NCBI GenBank assembly: GCA_021029095.1
Contig: JAJOHG010000004.1
Coordinates: 682,001 to 746,000 of the forward strand
Source: Phellopilus nigrolimitatus
Taxonomy: Eukaryota; Basidiomycota; Agaricomycetes; Hymenochaetales; Hymenochaetaceae
Direction: 5' to 3'
Length of the DNA: 64,000 nt
The notes beneath the pieces were generated by a model. It ran no database searches and was not told where the DNA came from. It saw only the letters and a program-made list of their open reading frames with translations. Shown piece by piece: positions 24,001 to 35,583 of the stretch (the first letter of the stretch is position 1; every line of letters begins with the position of its first letter). The position numbers and the translations under genes were made by a program.

Positions 24001-24479
24001 AGGGAAAGAGCGCACAACCGGATGCCACGGTTGTGAACGAGGCTTTAGCGAAGCTTACAGAACTAGGCTTCTCCGGCGTTACTGCATTAGACCTTCAAAA
24101 GCTTCACGGACCGGACAAATACGAACAGGAATTGATCCTGATGGCTGAGGTTCGCGCGTACTTCAGAGTAGCTTACAAAGTACGTAAAAGTCAAAAGCTA
24201 AGAATCGAACGAGAGGAGCCATCCCTGATGCATTTTGTCCTTCAGCGCATCATCGACAACATCCCCCGCGTGATCGATCATGAATTTCTACATAAAACGC
24301 GAAAGAGCATGCAGGCAGCACTCATCAAGGAGCTTGGCATGGGTGAGCATAATTCTGCGCAGCGTGCGGCTGCGTACCTCAGCGAGGAACCACGATATCT
24401 CGTCCGGCGTGAGGAGCTCCTTCAAATGAAGGACAGGCTGGAGGGCGTTCTAGAGAAGCTGTACAAGTTCACGATCTGA
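21084..24479 (+). CDS. Dynamin/Mx-like GTPase with internal FG-repeat segment, paralogue 2
   Basis: Thirteen exons close to 910 aa. G1 is GNQSAGKSS, the switch I region is ISVPRAAGTCTR, then FIDLPGIISNV and VLTKPDTLQEGEH follow. Exon lengths match paralogue 1 in most positions (88, 35, 117, 69, 289, 198, 157 nt), with one extra intron at 21576-21632. Exon 9 (22564-23484) is 921 nt against 387 nt in paralogue 1, a 534-nt, 178-codon in-frame gain. About residues 493-618 it encodes an uncharged S/N/T/G/A-rich stretch with five FG dipeptides (PAFGAP, SFFGQK, TLFGAA, SKFGGG, NTFGAG) plus FSFNPSN and GLFANG, as in FG nucleoporins. A KRP/S-rich stretch precedes it and an acidic stretch follows. The stalk then resumes (YLNEVREFIERSLTRQL), and the GED part reads YEQELILMAEVRAYFRVAYK. 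The FG assignment is by composition and motif. Confidence 0.9.
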
Positions 24480-27400
24480 TCAGTTATTCTGAGTGTCGAT
24501 TGTCCATTTTGCATACGTCTATCCTGTTCCGCTTGGTACATTTGTAAAGTATAGCAACTTCTGGTGACGATATCAGGGGCGTTTCAGTTATAATTTTACG
24601 TAAAGGGTATTTGGTTGCTAAGCATTTGTTGATCTTCTCTCGCATAAGGCATCACACCCGAGCCACAACTTGTGTTCCAGACTTTTCGTTGATTTTAATT
24701 CATACATAAGCGTAAATAAGCGTAAAATTGATCCCTCTTCCCTCTCCCACTCTGCAGTCTCCAATTCAGTATATTCTCCTTCTATGCCTTTATTTCCTGA
24801 GAGCTCATTCTGTTTTGGCAGGATTGTATTCTTATCATTATCTTGTCACATCCAACGGCCGCGAGCATAAGATATGTAAATGATGAGCAATCGTATTTCC
24901 CATCAAATCCGAAGGTATGCCATTGATTTTAGACGATGATATGACGCTTCCGTCACCGCAGTTGTGTGCTTGATAGTGGTCACTGCTCCAGTGTTCCACA
25001 TTTACTCGAATATAGATAAAACAATCGGATTCTTCCCGTAGTTGAAATCATTGTTTATCGTTTTACCCGGAGATACCTAACCTGCTATTTATGAAAGCCC
25101 ATGACTCTTTCAGATAAAGCTATTCTTTATGAGAGTAGTTAAAACAAAAAAACTCAAGCGTAAGTTTGATTAGACCCCGCTAGGCTGCGCGAGTTAGCTA
25201 GCATTTTGGACTAATTTATGGACTTTTCCATCCGCCAAAAACTTAGCTCACTCGTGTGGCCGAACGGGGCCTTGGTTCTCCGTCGTCTGTCAATATGCAC
25301 AGTGTTACACATGATGATCATGCAGACCCCTCCGGCAGATCTCTAGCATCTTTCATATGTCCTCGTATGATCTTGCCGCTCAATCCGACTTCAACGAGGG
25401 TTTGATCTTCTGACAGTGGCGTGATGACTTACATCTGCTTGCTGCGTATCAGCGGGACCGCCTTCTGCACATTTGGGGGATACAGGACACGTCTCCCCCA
25501 AGATAGTGGTTTAGTGCCTGCTAGGTGTAAAAGTATTCCAATCTGCCTTTTGTTGGAGGCAAGATTAAGGCTGTGATTGTGCTGGGCGACTGCGGCGCCT
25601 ACATCGGACAAATTGTGGACAGCCCACCCTTTTCCTCTACGATTTGCTATCAGCATCACTGTCCTCTGGCGCATATTTTCAGCCCTTTAACTTGGCGGCG
25701 CCTCCGCATGTTGATTGTGGTACTCTATACATCTGTCTCTACTGATACTTGACAATAATTTAACACGATTCCTCAAGATGGCGCCCCTAAGACATCCGAT
25801 GTGTCGCTAAAGCTACTAACACCCGACGTCGGTGCCGCGACTTAGCCAGTAGCGGGGGCGCCGGCGGCTGCAGGCACCTTCATTTGTGGCTCCAGGGACA
25901 TGTCTCGGACAGGATCTGCGGCGATCTCCCTTTGCCTACAGCCTCTGCTCGAATTGTCAAATTGATACGCAGTAGTTTAGACTAGCGCGGGGTGTGCGAT
26001 ACAATTCTGAGACATGCGGGCTTCCTGTGCGGTTAAGCATTTACTCGTGCACTATAGCAATGAATTCACTCAGGGGCACTGTTACATTGTCGCACCGTCT
26101 CTATCGCTCTTTACGCTTCGGCGGTATACACATTCATGGCATATGATTTCAGTGACGCATTGAGGAACCCTCCGGCCTGTCCCGCCTCTCCAACCGCACC
26201 TACTCCGCATTCTCCTTTCTACTTTTAAGGTGAGCACAGCAGGGTGGCAAAGGACCTTGGGCCGCCTTCCATGCGATACACACTCAAAACCTAAATATCT
26301 GACATGCAGACGGCGCCGACGTCAACATCTCCATGGCATTTCTCGAGTCTCATGATCGCCACGAGCCCAAAGCCTAAACCGCCGACCTAACTCCCGCCCA
26401 ACTGAAGCAAATAGATGCTCACGCAGGAAAGCGTGCCGGCAAATGCCTCGGGGGTGCGTTCTGAATTGGCGCTGCTTCCTGCTCGTGTGCGCATAGTGTG
26501 GAGCGCCGATTGCCCGTCCTGGCGACTCAATTGATAGGGATTCCGAAGGCCTTGGGAACCGGAACTCTGAACCAGGTGCACGGAGCGTGTGCGCGGGAGT
26601 TTGTGAAGATATGGGCATGTCTGTGTTCTAGTGTGCTAGCGGCATAGGGAGCTACAGACCCGGTACATGTGCTGACAAAGTCAATACTGAGCTTCGCGGC
26701 TTCGCTGGGGTTCGCAACTGTATGTTGTGGCGTGTCCTGGTGTTTGCCGGAGCCCTGCTTATAATAGTTACGGGAAGGAAAAAATAGCGAGACCTTATTG
26801 CATGAACGCTGTTGCTGGTGGCCTTTCGTTAAGTTTTAGGACAAAGTGAGCGGAGAAGACTACCTCAAGGAGGGGAAAGAACTGCGCATTACCGCATCGC
26901 GAGACGTTCCGCACTCGACCACTTTGACGAACTTCGCAACAATGGCGTGATCGAGCAGTGCGACGGCTGACGTTGCCAGTTCGCGGCCGTGTTCGCAGCG
27001 ACCGTTGCTTATAGTCAGGGCAGGCTTGGCATGCTCGAATTGTGTAGAGCCCTTGAGAGATCCTCCGACAGTTTGTTTATTTCTAAAGTTATCCACGGGA
27101 GTCAGAGGACGACGGTGGGATAGGGGCAGGTGACCGGAGCTTTGGAGGACAGGAACGGAAAGCGTAACACGGATACTCTCGAAGGAAGCGGTGAATCGGA
27201 TCCAATTGCCGAAAGGCAGAGTCTCTTTGCCTGTTTATGTATCGCCAAGCCAGGCGAGCTAGAAAGCCCGGGAAATCGCGACATAATTGTCTTAAGCAGG
27301 CGCGCTTTGATAATCAGCCACACGACTTGTTTCATATTTCTATCCGAAACGTTACGTCCGGTGATAACCTCGGACGTTTGGGTCTGACGGTTAGCGTTGT

Positions 27401-29096
27401 GGCACGGGACAGAATGATCGGGTCGTCAGAGGACGGGCGAAGCGAGGGAGACCACCTGGGACCGTTTAGACATCATAGTTGGGAAAAGTAACGTAGGAGA
27501 TTAAATTGCGAAGGACTGTGAACAATGGGCGGGCTCATCTATGTTGCGAATGATGGCGATTCGTGAGAGGTTTGGGAGGTGGGTTGACTGTTGGCGGAAT
27601 TTAGGCTTTGTGCGAACAGAAAAGTCAATCTGAGATAAACAGGAAGTGTGCAAAATGGAGAGATGGAGCGCAAATGTGATGGAAGGAAGGACTTCCAAAT
27701 TTCTCGAGCTCGAACGGCATACGATGAGTCGCACTGGCGCCGGCGTTGACAGCAGAAGTCGACACCCCAGTTCAGTCGTGCTGAGCTCAGAGTTTTGACA
27801 TCATAACAGAGTCGTCAGCTTCGTGTTCTTTCTGAAAGATGCAGAACGCTAGGCCATATAGAGTTGCTAACTGTGCCCGGTGATCGTGGACAAGCTTTGC
27901 GAATGAATTACAAGTCCAGTCCGGAATGATACATAGCAGCAATAGAGTGAGATCGAATGCATCGAATGCGCGTGCAGATGACCTGGAAGACACGTATGAA
28001 TAGTGCTAAAGGCAAGACAATGAATTCACAGTGAAACATTGGAGGAGGATCATCATGAATGATAAGGAGAACGGAAAGCATATTGCTGTGCGCGCCGAGT
28101 GCCCTTGGAGCGGGCCAAGGCCTAGAACGTTTTCGGCCTTTGTGAAGAGGGTTGCGTTCGGAACAAGGGAGTTTTAAGGAACCAGAGAAGGAGAAGAAGA
28201 CGAGACTATGTGTGATCCGGATGCGTTGGAAGGGCGCAACCGGCATCTGCGGGATTAATTTGGTCGGAAAGGAGACAGCGAGTGTCGGACTCGAGGCAAT
28301 GGCAGGTAAGCTTTGTTTTTCGGTCTTCCAGATGGGAGAATGTGCTTGAGGGAGGAGCAAGAGCTAGAAAGAGTGGAAAGCGCAGAGAAGGCGTTGAGAT
28401 AGCGTGAGAGGCAAGAAGAAAGAAGGAGGGTGGTGGGCGACGCGACGCGACGGAGAGTTGGAGATGAATGCATACAAGCGCATACACGCACACGTCTTAT
28501 CGCGTCGCGGTGACTGTATGCGTACTCATAGAGCATCGGCGATCAACGATCTCGATCTAGCATTCATTATCTGCCGCCCAATTGATGGATCCTCTATGTC
28601 GGTCAGATTCGATCGGACGTCGGAGCCGTGCTCAATAGTTGCTCGACGACGGAAGCGACGGCGACCAGGGCTGTCTTTTGTACTTGGAAGGCAGCGATAA
28701 AAACGGAGAGAAGAAGAGAGAAGAAAGGGGAGACCAAAGAGCAAAGTCCAGAAAAAGAAATCGCGGGTTCCGGCTTGTCGAAACGGCTCTTGATGGGGAC
28801 AACGAAGTCATCTAAGCGGTCTCCGGGGGGCTCACATTGGGTCAGCCGACCCCAAGAGAAGCGTAACACGAGGCCCGCTTCTGGATCTGTCAATTACAGA
28901 TCTGCTTAAATAGATAGTCGTTCCCACGCCCTCATATCTAAACTCCGTCAACGCTCTTTACTTACCGACTTCCTCAAGTTCCAGTCGCTCCGTCTCCTCC
29001 CTTGCTCTTTGCCTCCGTCCACTTCACCAACGACGACGACGACGACCACGCGACGACGACAACGACAGCCTCGACTACAGCTGCGACGACACCGTC
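24480..29096. other. 4.6-kb region without a recognisable gene
   Basis: Reading frames on both strands are short (at most ~150 codons), lack family motifs and are not linked by plausible splicing. The first ~0.8 kb is AT-rich; 25.2-27.7 kb is more balanced. I see no TIRs, LTRs, tRNA or tandem array. A GAC/CGA microsatellite at ~29034-29070 lies in the presumed 5' UTR of the phosphatase gene. It could be an old, decayed insertion or a long promoter. Confidence 0.45.
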
Positions 29097-32000
29097 ATGA
29101 CCGACTCCGACCTCTTGGATTCCCCCCGCCCCTTCGACAACGTATCCAGCGTGCAGATCCCGACGCCCACCGTTCAACGTTTGCCCGTTCTCTTGCCTCG
29201 CCCGCATCCCCATCAGCCTATACGCGCCATAGACGCGGACACCTTTACCGATTACCATCTTGCCCACCTCACGAGCGACGTCCCAGACTCTGTTCTTTTC
29301 CCCTTCTTACACGGCCTTGAGGGCGACAATCTCCATCAGAACTCGTTCTTTGCCGCCTCCAGTGGTCTTGATCTCGGTCCGCGGCGGTCAACCTTAGGCG
29401 GTGCAAATGAGACTGAGGATGGAAGTGGTGCTGAGAGAGAAGGAGCTTACGCGCATATATCGAGGGTCAGCTCACCGAACGTTGTGAAGGTCCCGGAATA
29501 CCGCGGACTGGTGTGGGTCGCGTGCGACGAGGACGAGCTTCAGTCAGATGGTCATGCGCAGACGCAAGATATTGACCTGGATGACGATGAGGATTTTGAC
29601 TTTGAGTACGATGAGGAGTATGAACAGGGCGAAAGCGAGGAGGACGACGACGCGTATGACCATGGGGAGCTGATGCAGGTAGACGATGTCGAAGTTAACG
29701 CCGGCGCGACACAACTCGACACGCCTCCGGAGAGTGGACATATGCACCCTGAGGCGCTCCGCAAGCCCTTGGCTTCAGCTCCCATTGCCATACAGACGGG
29801 TCCGCATTTCATACACAATCACACCTCGTTTTTCACTGCTCCGTTCCCTGCTCCATCCTCTTCACATCACCACAATGCCCATGCCCACGGTGCGCATCCA
29901 GCAAATACAATATACTTTCCTACCTCCATATCCTTACCAAATTCTTTAGTCCCCCATTCTTCGTCCGACGAAGCAGGGCCTGATCCGGGGTGCGAGCGGC
30001 GCCTGTCCACGTCGTCCATCACCACCTCCGAGTCAACCTCATCATCCGCTTCAACATCCGCAAGCGACTCTACCCACTCGCACTTCGAGTTTTCAGCGAG
30101 TGAAAGTTACTCAACGACTGCGTCAAGCGTTGGACAACTCAAGGACTTCGATGCTGATGTCGATGCTAGTACGGACTGCGACTCTGCCTCGCCGACGGCA
30201 TTCTCTCCTACCGGAACAGATTCGACGGCGTTAACGACACCATGCACAAGTCCTGCGACAGACATCGCTATTGACGATTGCATTCCGACGGTCGCGCCAG
30301 AGACGCCTTTTGTCAAGCCTTCGGCCCCTCCTCTACCTCCCAAATCATCAAGCGCCACGAGCACAACGACGGTTTCCACCAATAAGCCTTCTTCATATGA
30401 CCCGTCAGCTACCATATCCGTCTCGACCCCGGCCACGGAAAGTGGCCCATTTGATGATAAGGGAGTTAATGATATGATAGAAGAGCTCAAGCATCTTACC
30501 ATCACGTCTTCTTTTCGCTCGAACGATCTTTTGACGACGGATTCTGTCGACGGCGGCCCTATCTTTGTGGCGCCCCGAGTGCCCGATGGCATTAGTTTGA
30601 GGAATTTCGGGATTCAGGTGGTGAGTTATCAAGTTTATCAGACAAACATGGTGTTTTCTCTAGAGCATTCGCATGTCGGCCGTTGAAGAAGTGACGAGAT
30701 CGAGGAGGTGATCTGGTGGGAAGACATGCGCATTTATCCCCACACCTCTTCCGTTTGGTTCGGTGTCTTAGGAATGATCACGTGCTTACTTTTTAAATCT
30801 GTCTACACAGCCGATCTATGCGACGCTCTCAGATATCGTGGTCTATAGCGCGAATGCTACCCCTGGTGCAATGCGCGCAGCCTTCGCCTTAGCAGAGAAA
30901 TTCAAAATTGCCGTTGAGCGCAAAGCGGCCGAGAGGAAGCAGAGATATGAAGCAGCTGGCGTCGAAGTGGTATGGGTGCGCCAGGGTGGGCTCGGCCAAG
31001 CAGTTCCTGCTGAGGAGAAGGATGTGGTGAAAATCATAGACGTAATCGGGAACAGATCGCGAGAAGAAAGTGAGGACGCGATGGACGTAGAAGATGGTGG
31101 GTTAAACGCACATGCGAAGGAAAGTTTAAGCAGCGGTAGTGGCCGCCCACGTGCATACCTTGTTGCGTACAATGTTTTCGTCCTCACTGACCCTCTGCAT
31201 GTCCTCGCTCGCAAGGCACCTTGGATGGTCAGCCGGCTTTCGGATTCGACCGACCAGGCCAGCACTGGAAACGTGTCTAATTCTGCGGATACCAGTTCGC
31301 ATTTAGTAGGGAGGAAAGAGACCGGTGCGAGCGAACCTATTGCACCTACCAAATCCGATGGCACGTCGAATGATTCTACTGCGGAACACTCATCAAAACC
31401 GACGATTACTCCTACAGTGGACTTCGGTCAACGCGAGCGCGATGAAATGCGTGAGCTGACGAAGACGACGGCGATCCTTGGCGATTGTGTGTACCTCGGC
31501 AATGCGAGCGATGTCCCGCTGCCCTCGCTTCCTCCCGCCCGCTTGGGCAAGAGCGCAAAGTCTGACCTTGTGAAGGCAGACAAGCGGTCAGCGAATGGCT
31601 ACAGCGAAGACGCAGGCGCAAGCTCGAGCTCGGGCTCATCGGCGGAAAAGACGAAGCGGGAAGAGGGAGAAGTGGAAGAAGATCCCTTCGATAGTTCAAG
31701 TAATCCAATGGGCTACGATGTTTGCATAGAGTGTCGCGACCCCGCGTCGTTACCTTCCCCGGAGCAACTGCGCGCTGCGGAGGCGCATCTCGCAACGCTC
31801 GATGCACACTGGAGCGCGCGGAGTTTCGCCCAGGAATCCGAGTCTTCTTCTACTTCGTCCACTATGTTCACGTCTTCCTTACGCCCCCCTCGCCCTGCGC
31901 CTTCCGCGTCCCATATTGTGCACCTCACGTTCCCTGCATCGCCGCCATGTTTCGCATACACCATGTGGCACCTGACGCCTTTCCTCAACTTCATCTCCGG

Positions 32001-33520
32001 GCTTGTTGCACCTCGCCAGCACCCGCCGTCGACGCGTCCGAAGCGCGTGTTGATTTACAGCAGTGATGGCTACACTGAGAGTAGTGTGCTTGCGCTCTGT
32101 GTGCTGATGAAGGAGCGCGGATTAGACCTTCCGGGGGCGTATCTGGAGCTACAGGTGAGCTTTTAATGACCGTATTTCGTTATTTCAAATTCGCAATTTC
32201 GGGCCCATTATGATAAGATGAAATTAGTCTCATCTGCTTCGATTTTTGTTTTCACCCTTCGTCTGCTCTATGGTCTGCTGATGTCCGTTCTCCCGCGCAT
32301 CTACAGGTTGATAAGGGTCGCTCCTTCTTCGTGTACCAGTCCGACATCGGCGTGCTGAAGCGTGTTGAGTCACAACTCGAAAAAGAACGCACCGCACTTA
32401 CTGCCCAGCCATCCTTCCGCTCTACACGCAGTACCGCAGCATCACCGAGTCCGGGTCGAGGCGAACGCCACGACTGGACTCGTTCATGGAACGGGATCCC
32501 TCCGAATTCTACACGCGAGACGGGCGCGTCACACCCGTATGCACGCTCGCCGCGCAATTCGATAAGCTACCATACATCCGCGATGCACGAGGCCGCGCCC
32601 TCGGCGCCGCCCGTCGTTGTGCCGAGCCAGGGCCATGGCGAGTTCTCCTCGCCCGCCCATGTGCCGTTACCAAGACGTCAGCGAGCGCAGACGAGTCCGT
32701 TTTTACCGCCCCATGTTGACCATCAGACCTGGTTCAACGACCCCCGGTTTGATGGTAGTTTCCCAAGTCGCGTTCTGCCTTTCTTGTATCTGGGTAATTT
32801 GTGCGTTTATGTGTATCCTCTTCAAAATATTCGCAAGAAGCTAACGAGTTGTCAAATTCTTCAGAAATCACGCTCAAAACGCGTATATGTTGCATGCGTT
32901 GGGCATAACGCACGTTGTCTCTGTTGGAGAATGTGCTCTTGTCCCGCCTTCAAATATCGCAACCGGCGATTCTCCTAGCGGCTACCATCTCGTTGCAGGC
33001 CGAGGACCCGGAGGCCATGGTTCTCTCTGGATGGAAGAACGCGAGGGGCGCATGAAAGTTCTTGATATTAAGGGTGTTTGCGACGACGGCATCGACAGTC
33101 TAGAGCACCAATTGGCTCCAATATGCGAATGGATGGAGCGCGCTCGCCAGGAAGGTGGCACGATTCTCGTGCATTGCCGCGTCGGTGTATCACGTAGTGC
33201 GACGGTCACCGTAAGTTACTTTTTTCTTCTTCGCATGAGTCATGAAGGTTAAACACAATGGTATTCAGATCGCCTACGTGATGAAACACCTTGAGCTCTC
33301 GCTCGTCGACGCTTACCTCATTGTACGCTCCCGGCGCCTCAACGTCCTCATCCAGCCAAACATGCGCTTGCTGTATAACCTCTGCGGTTGGGAGGTAGAG
33401 CTTGCACGCGAGCGTGCGAAAGGCGACATCAACAAGCTCCGCCATGAACTATCGCGCAGCCTCAACTGGCCCTTCCTGGCGCGCGAGGTGCACAGGCTGA
33501 ACGAAAAGTACTTGCATTGA
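29097..33520 (+). CDS. PPS1: PPS1-like dual-specificity protein phosphatase
   Basis: Yeast Pps1 is a dual-specificity phosphatase with an S-phase role. Five exons (29097-30620, 30811-32154, 32307-32800, 32865-33210, 33269-33520) close to 1319 aa, longer than the ~800 aa of yeast Pps1. The extra length is mainly the disordered Ser/Asp-rich first ~500 residues. Conserved blocks are IPDGISLRNFGIQVPIYATL (start is VPDG here), SDIVVYSANATPGAMRAA, CVYLGNASDVP, RVLIYSSDGYTESSVLAL and SFPSRVLPFLYLGNLNHAQ. The active site is HCRVGVSRSATVT (Cys ~1225, Arg ~1231, matching HCX5R), followed by YLIVRSRRLNVLIQPNMRLL. The general acid lies in the GVCDDGID segment. It starts after a CGA/GAC-rich leader. Confidence 0.9.
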
Positions 33521-34206
33521 GCGTGTCTTGGTCTAAACGGCCTGACACTCCTTTAATCAAAAAGCCCTTGTCGCCGTACAACTTCTTCTCGACCTTTCCT
33601 TGTTCGGAACATACGATAATCCACTGTTCGTTCTGCTCCTCTCGACTCTCTGCTCTTTACCCCAGATCTTGTTCCTCTCTACCATTCGTCCGTCCGAACC
33701 TGCAGATCACCATGTAGCATTACCTGTCAGCACTCATCTCCTCTCTCATCACATCGTCTCTCATACTCCGTGTTCTCTTCCCTTTTTGTGCACATGTTCA
33801 CAGTGTACCCTTCTTCCCTTTCATTGTCACTTCCACTTTCTTCCTGTCCTTAATATTTCCCGGTTCGTCTGTTGTATGGACTCTGCGCACTCGCCTCCGC
33901 TCTTCGTGTAATACATGTACCATAATCGATTCACTTTGGTCTATAAGCATACTATGCAATGTATAGAATTATTGCAGAGAAATGAACCGATATGAAAACC
34001 TAGACGTTAACTGTACGTCTCTCTTCGATTTCATTGCTTTCATTTAATTCATGTGGCTGAGCCAGAATAGCAACATCACGTGTGTGTAAGGCTCTTTTTC
34101 TTCCTTCACTCGGTTAATACTGTGCATCTTCCTGAGATTGCAAAGCTCTTACTTCACAAGAGGCGAGTTCAAGAACAAATCACGAAACGCAGAGTGCTTG
34201 CACACC
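33521..34206. other. Intergenic, 3' flank of phosphatase gene
   Basis: Pyrimidine-rich 3' UTR to ~33900, then AT-rich sequence before the broken kinase-like gene. No feature is recognised. Confidence 0.45.
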
Positions 34207-35248
34207 ATGACTACTCTGCTTTTGAAAGACATACACCTCCGCGCAGCCGGTCGATACTGACTGGGTTCTTGTTAATGTCGGTCCCAAATCCTCAGACGTC
34301 CGTTCACGAATAGAGATATCAGCGAATGAATTCATATCCCAAAGTCGACACTCGATGGTTTGTCGCATTTCGTACGGCGACCAGGGCTTCATAGTCAAAG
34401 TCTGTCTCAACAAAGAACATTAAAACGAGAGGCTCACGCGTACCCTTATGAACTGGCGAAGCTCCAAGGCAGGGTTATTCCCCGGTTTTACCGGTTCTAC
34501 GAGAACCATAATCCGCCGAAACGTGCGAGTGCCGCGCCATACAGCTGTATCGTCTTAGAAGACTGCGCGTTCAATCGTTCGTTAGACTTCCTCCAAAGGA
34601 CAAGTACGTCATCTTATTTATCTACTTTTGCTTTTTTATCGCTGCTCGTATGGCATTTTGTCCTGACTTCTCAACCAGCATCAATCTGCTCGGCAGATGC
34701 ACCGACGAAGGTTTCACCATTGTGCACCGACAAGGATTTCATCATAGCGACTTCGCTTCTCATAACGTCGTCCGTGACGGAAAATACCGCATAATTGACT
34801 TTCACGCGATCGAAAAACATAAATGTCGATGGCGCAAAAGCTTCGATTGAAAATACGGCGGGTTCGTTCATCGTCCAGACGAAAGCCCATGCTTTACACT
34901 TTGGCGTCTAGTCCACAAGATGGACTTCTGGCGTTTCAGTATATTACTCCTGCTCATTGCATAACAAAACAAATTAAACATCTATTTTGCTTCTCGCAGC
35001 TCGCAAGCCCATAATCAGAATCGTTGATTTCGAATATATTGAATGTCGAGAACTACCCTTCGCAGGAAATCGTCGATCGCCTCGTTCCTTTCTTTCCCCT
35101 TCATGCGCGACCCAGCTAATGTTGTAGTGCTGCTCGCTTCTGGCTGCAGGATTTCAAAAAGATGGAGGCCAATCCTGGTGTTGATGTCGATGTGCTCATC
35201 GAGGAGCACAAGAAGCAGCCTCCTAAGCACCTTTACACAATGGATTAA
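34207..35248 (+). pseudogene. Protein-kinase-like gene, degraded
   Basis: Fragments resemble the small kinase-like proteins common in agaricomycetes. An N-lobe-like piece reads DWVLVNVGPKSSDV and MVCRISYGDQGFIVKVCLN. KREAHAYPYELAKLQGRVIP and YSCIVLEDCAF follow, then a catalytic-loop-like piece GFHHSDFASHNVVRDGKYR with IIDFHAIEKHKC. A second loop-like piece reads IIRIVDFEYIECREL, and the ending VDVDVLIEEHKKQPPKHLY is followed by TMD and stop (35248). The pieces lie in different frames: shifts near 34258, near 34420 and across 34604-34678 that no GT-AG intron repairs. The catalytic loop reads HSDFASHN rather than HGDxxxxN. This is a pseudogene or a stretch with sequence errors. Confidence 0.5.
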
Positions 35249-35583
35249 GGACTATTTTTAAAAATTACTTTTGGTGTGAGTGACGATGGTGCGGCTTGTG
35301 GTTTCGTTTTCCGCAACAGCTCTCGTAACAACGTATATTGATGTATCTTGACCTCGCTATGAGTTGCTTTCCAGAATGCGAGAAAACATGCGCCTCGTGA
35401 TGAAAGATGGAACCGCAGGAAGAAATCCTGGAGTCCTCGTGAACTCGTTGCAATGCATATGCGATGGGTATCGGCAAAAAAGGGAAGAAAAAAAATAGCT
35501 AACTGAGTAAGGTTGCGGGCAATAGTTATTATACAAGCGCTTGCGGACTTTCTATTCTGGAGAAGTCCCAGCCAGACGCGATT
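35249..35583. other. Convergent intergenic space
   Basis: 335 bp between the broken kinase-like gene (+) and the ABC transporter stop (-). No feature is seen. Confidence 0.45.

Noticed and set aside
32362..32719. Possible frameshift in the PPS1-like gene between the SDIGVLKRVE block and the DHQTWFNDPRFDGS block
   Set aside because: The original frame stays open through a disordered linker and rejoins the conserved catalytic domain correctly, so no shift is needed.
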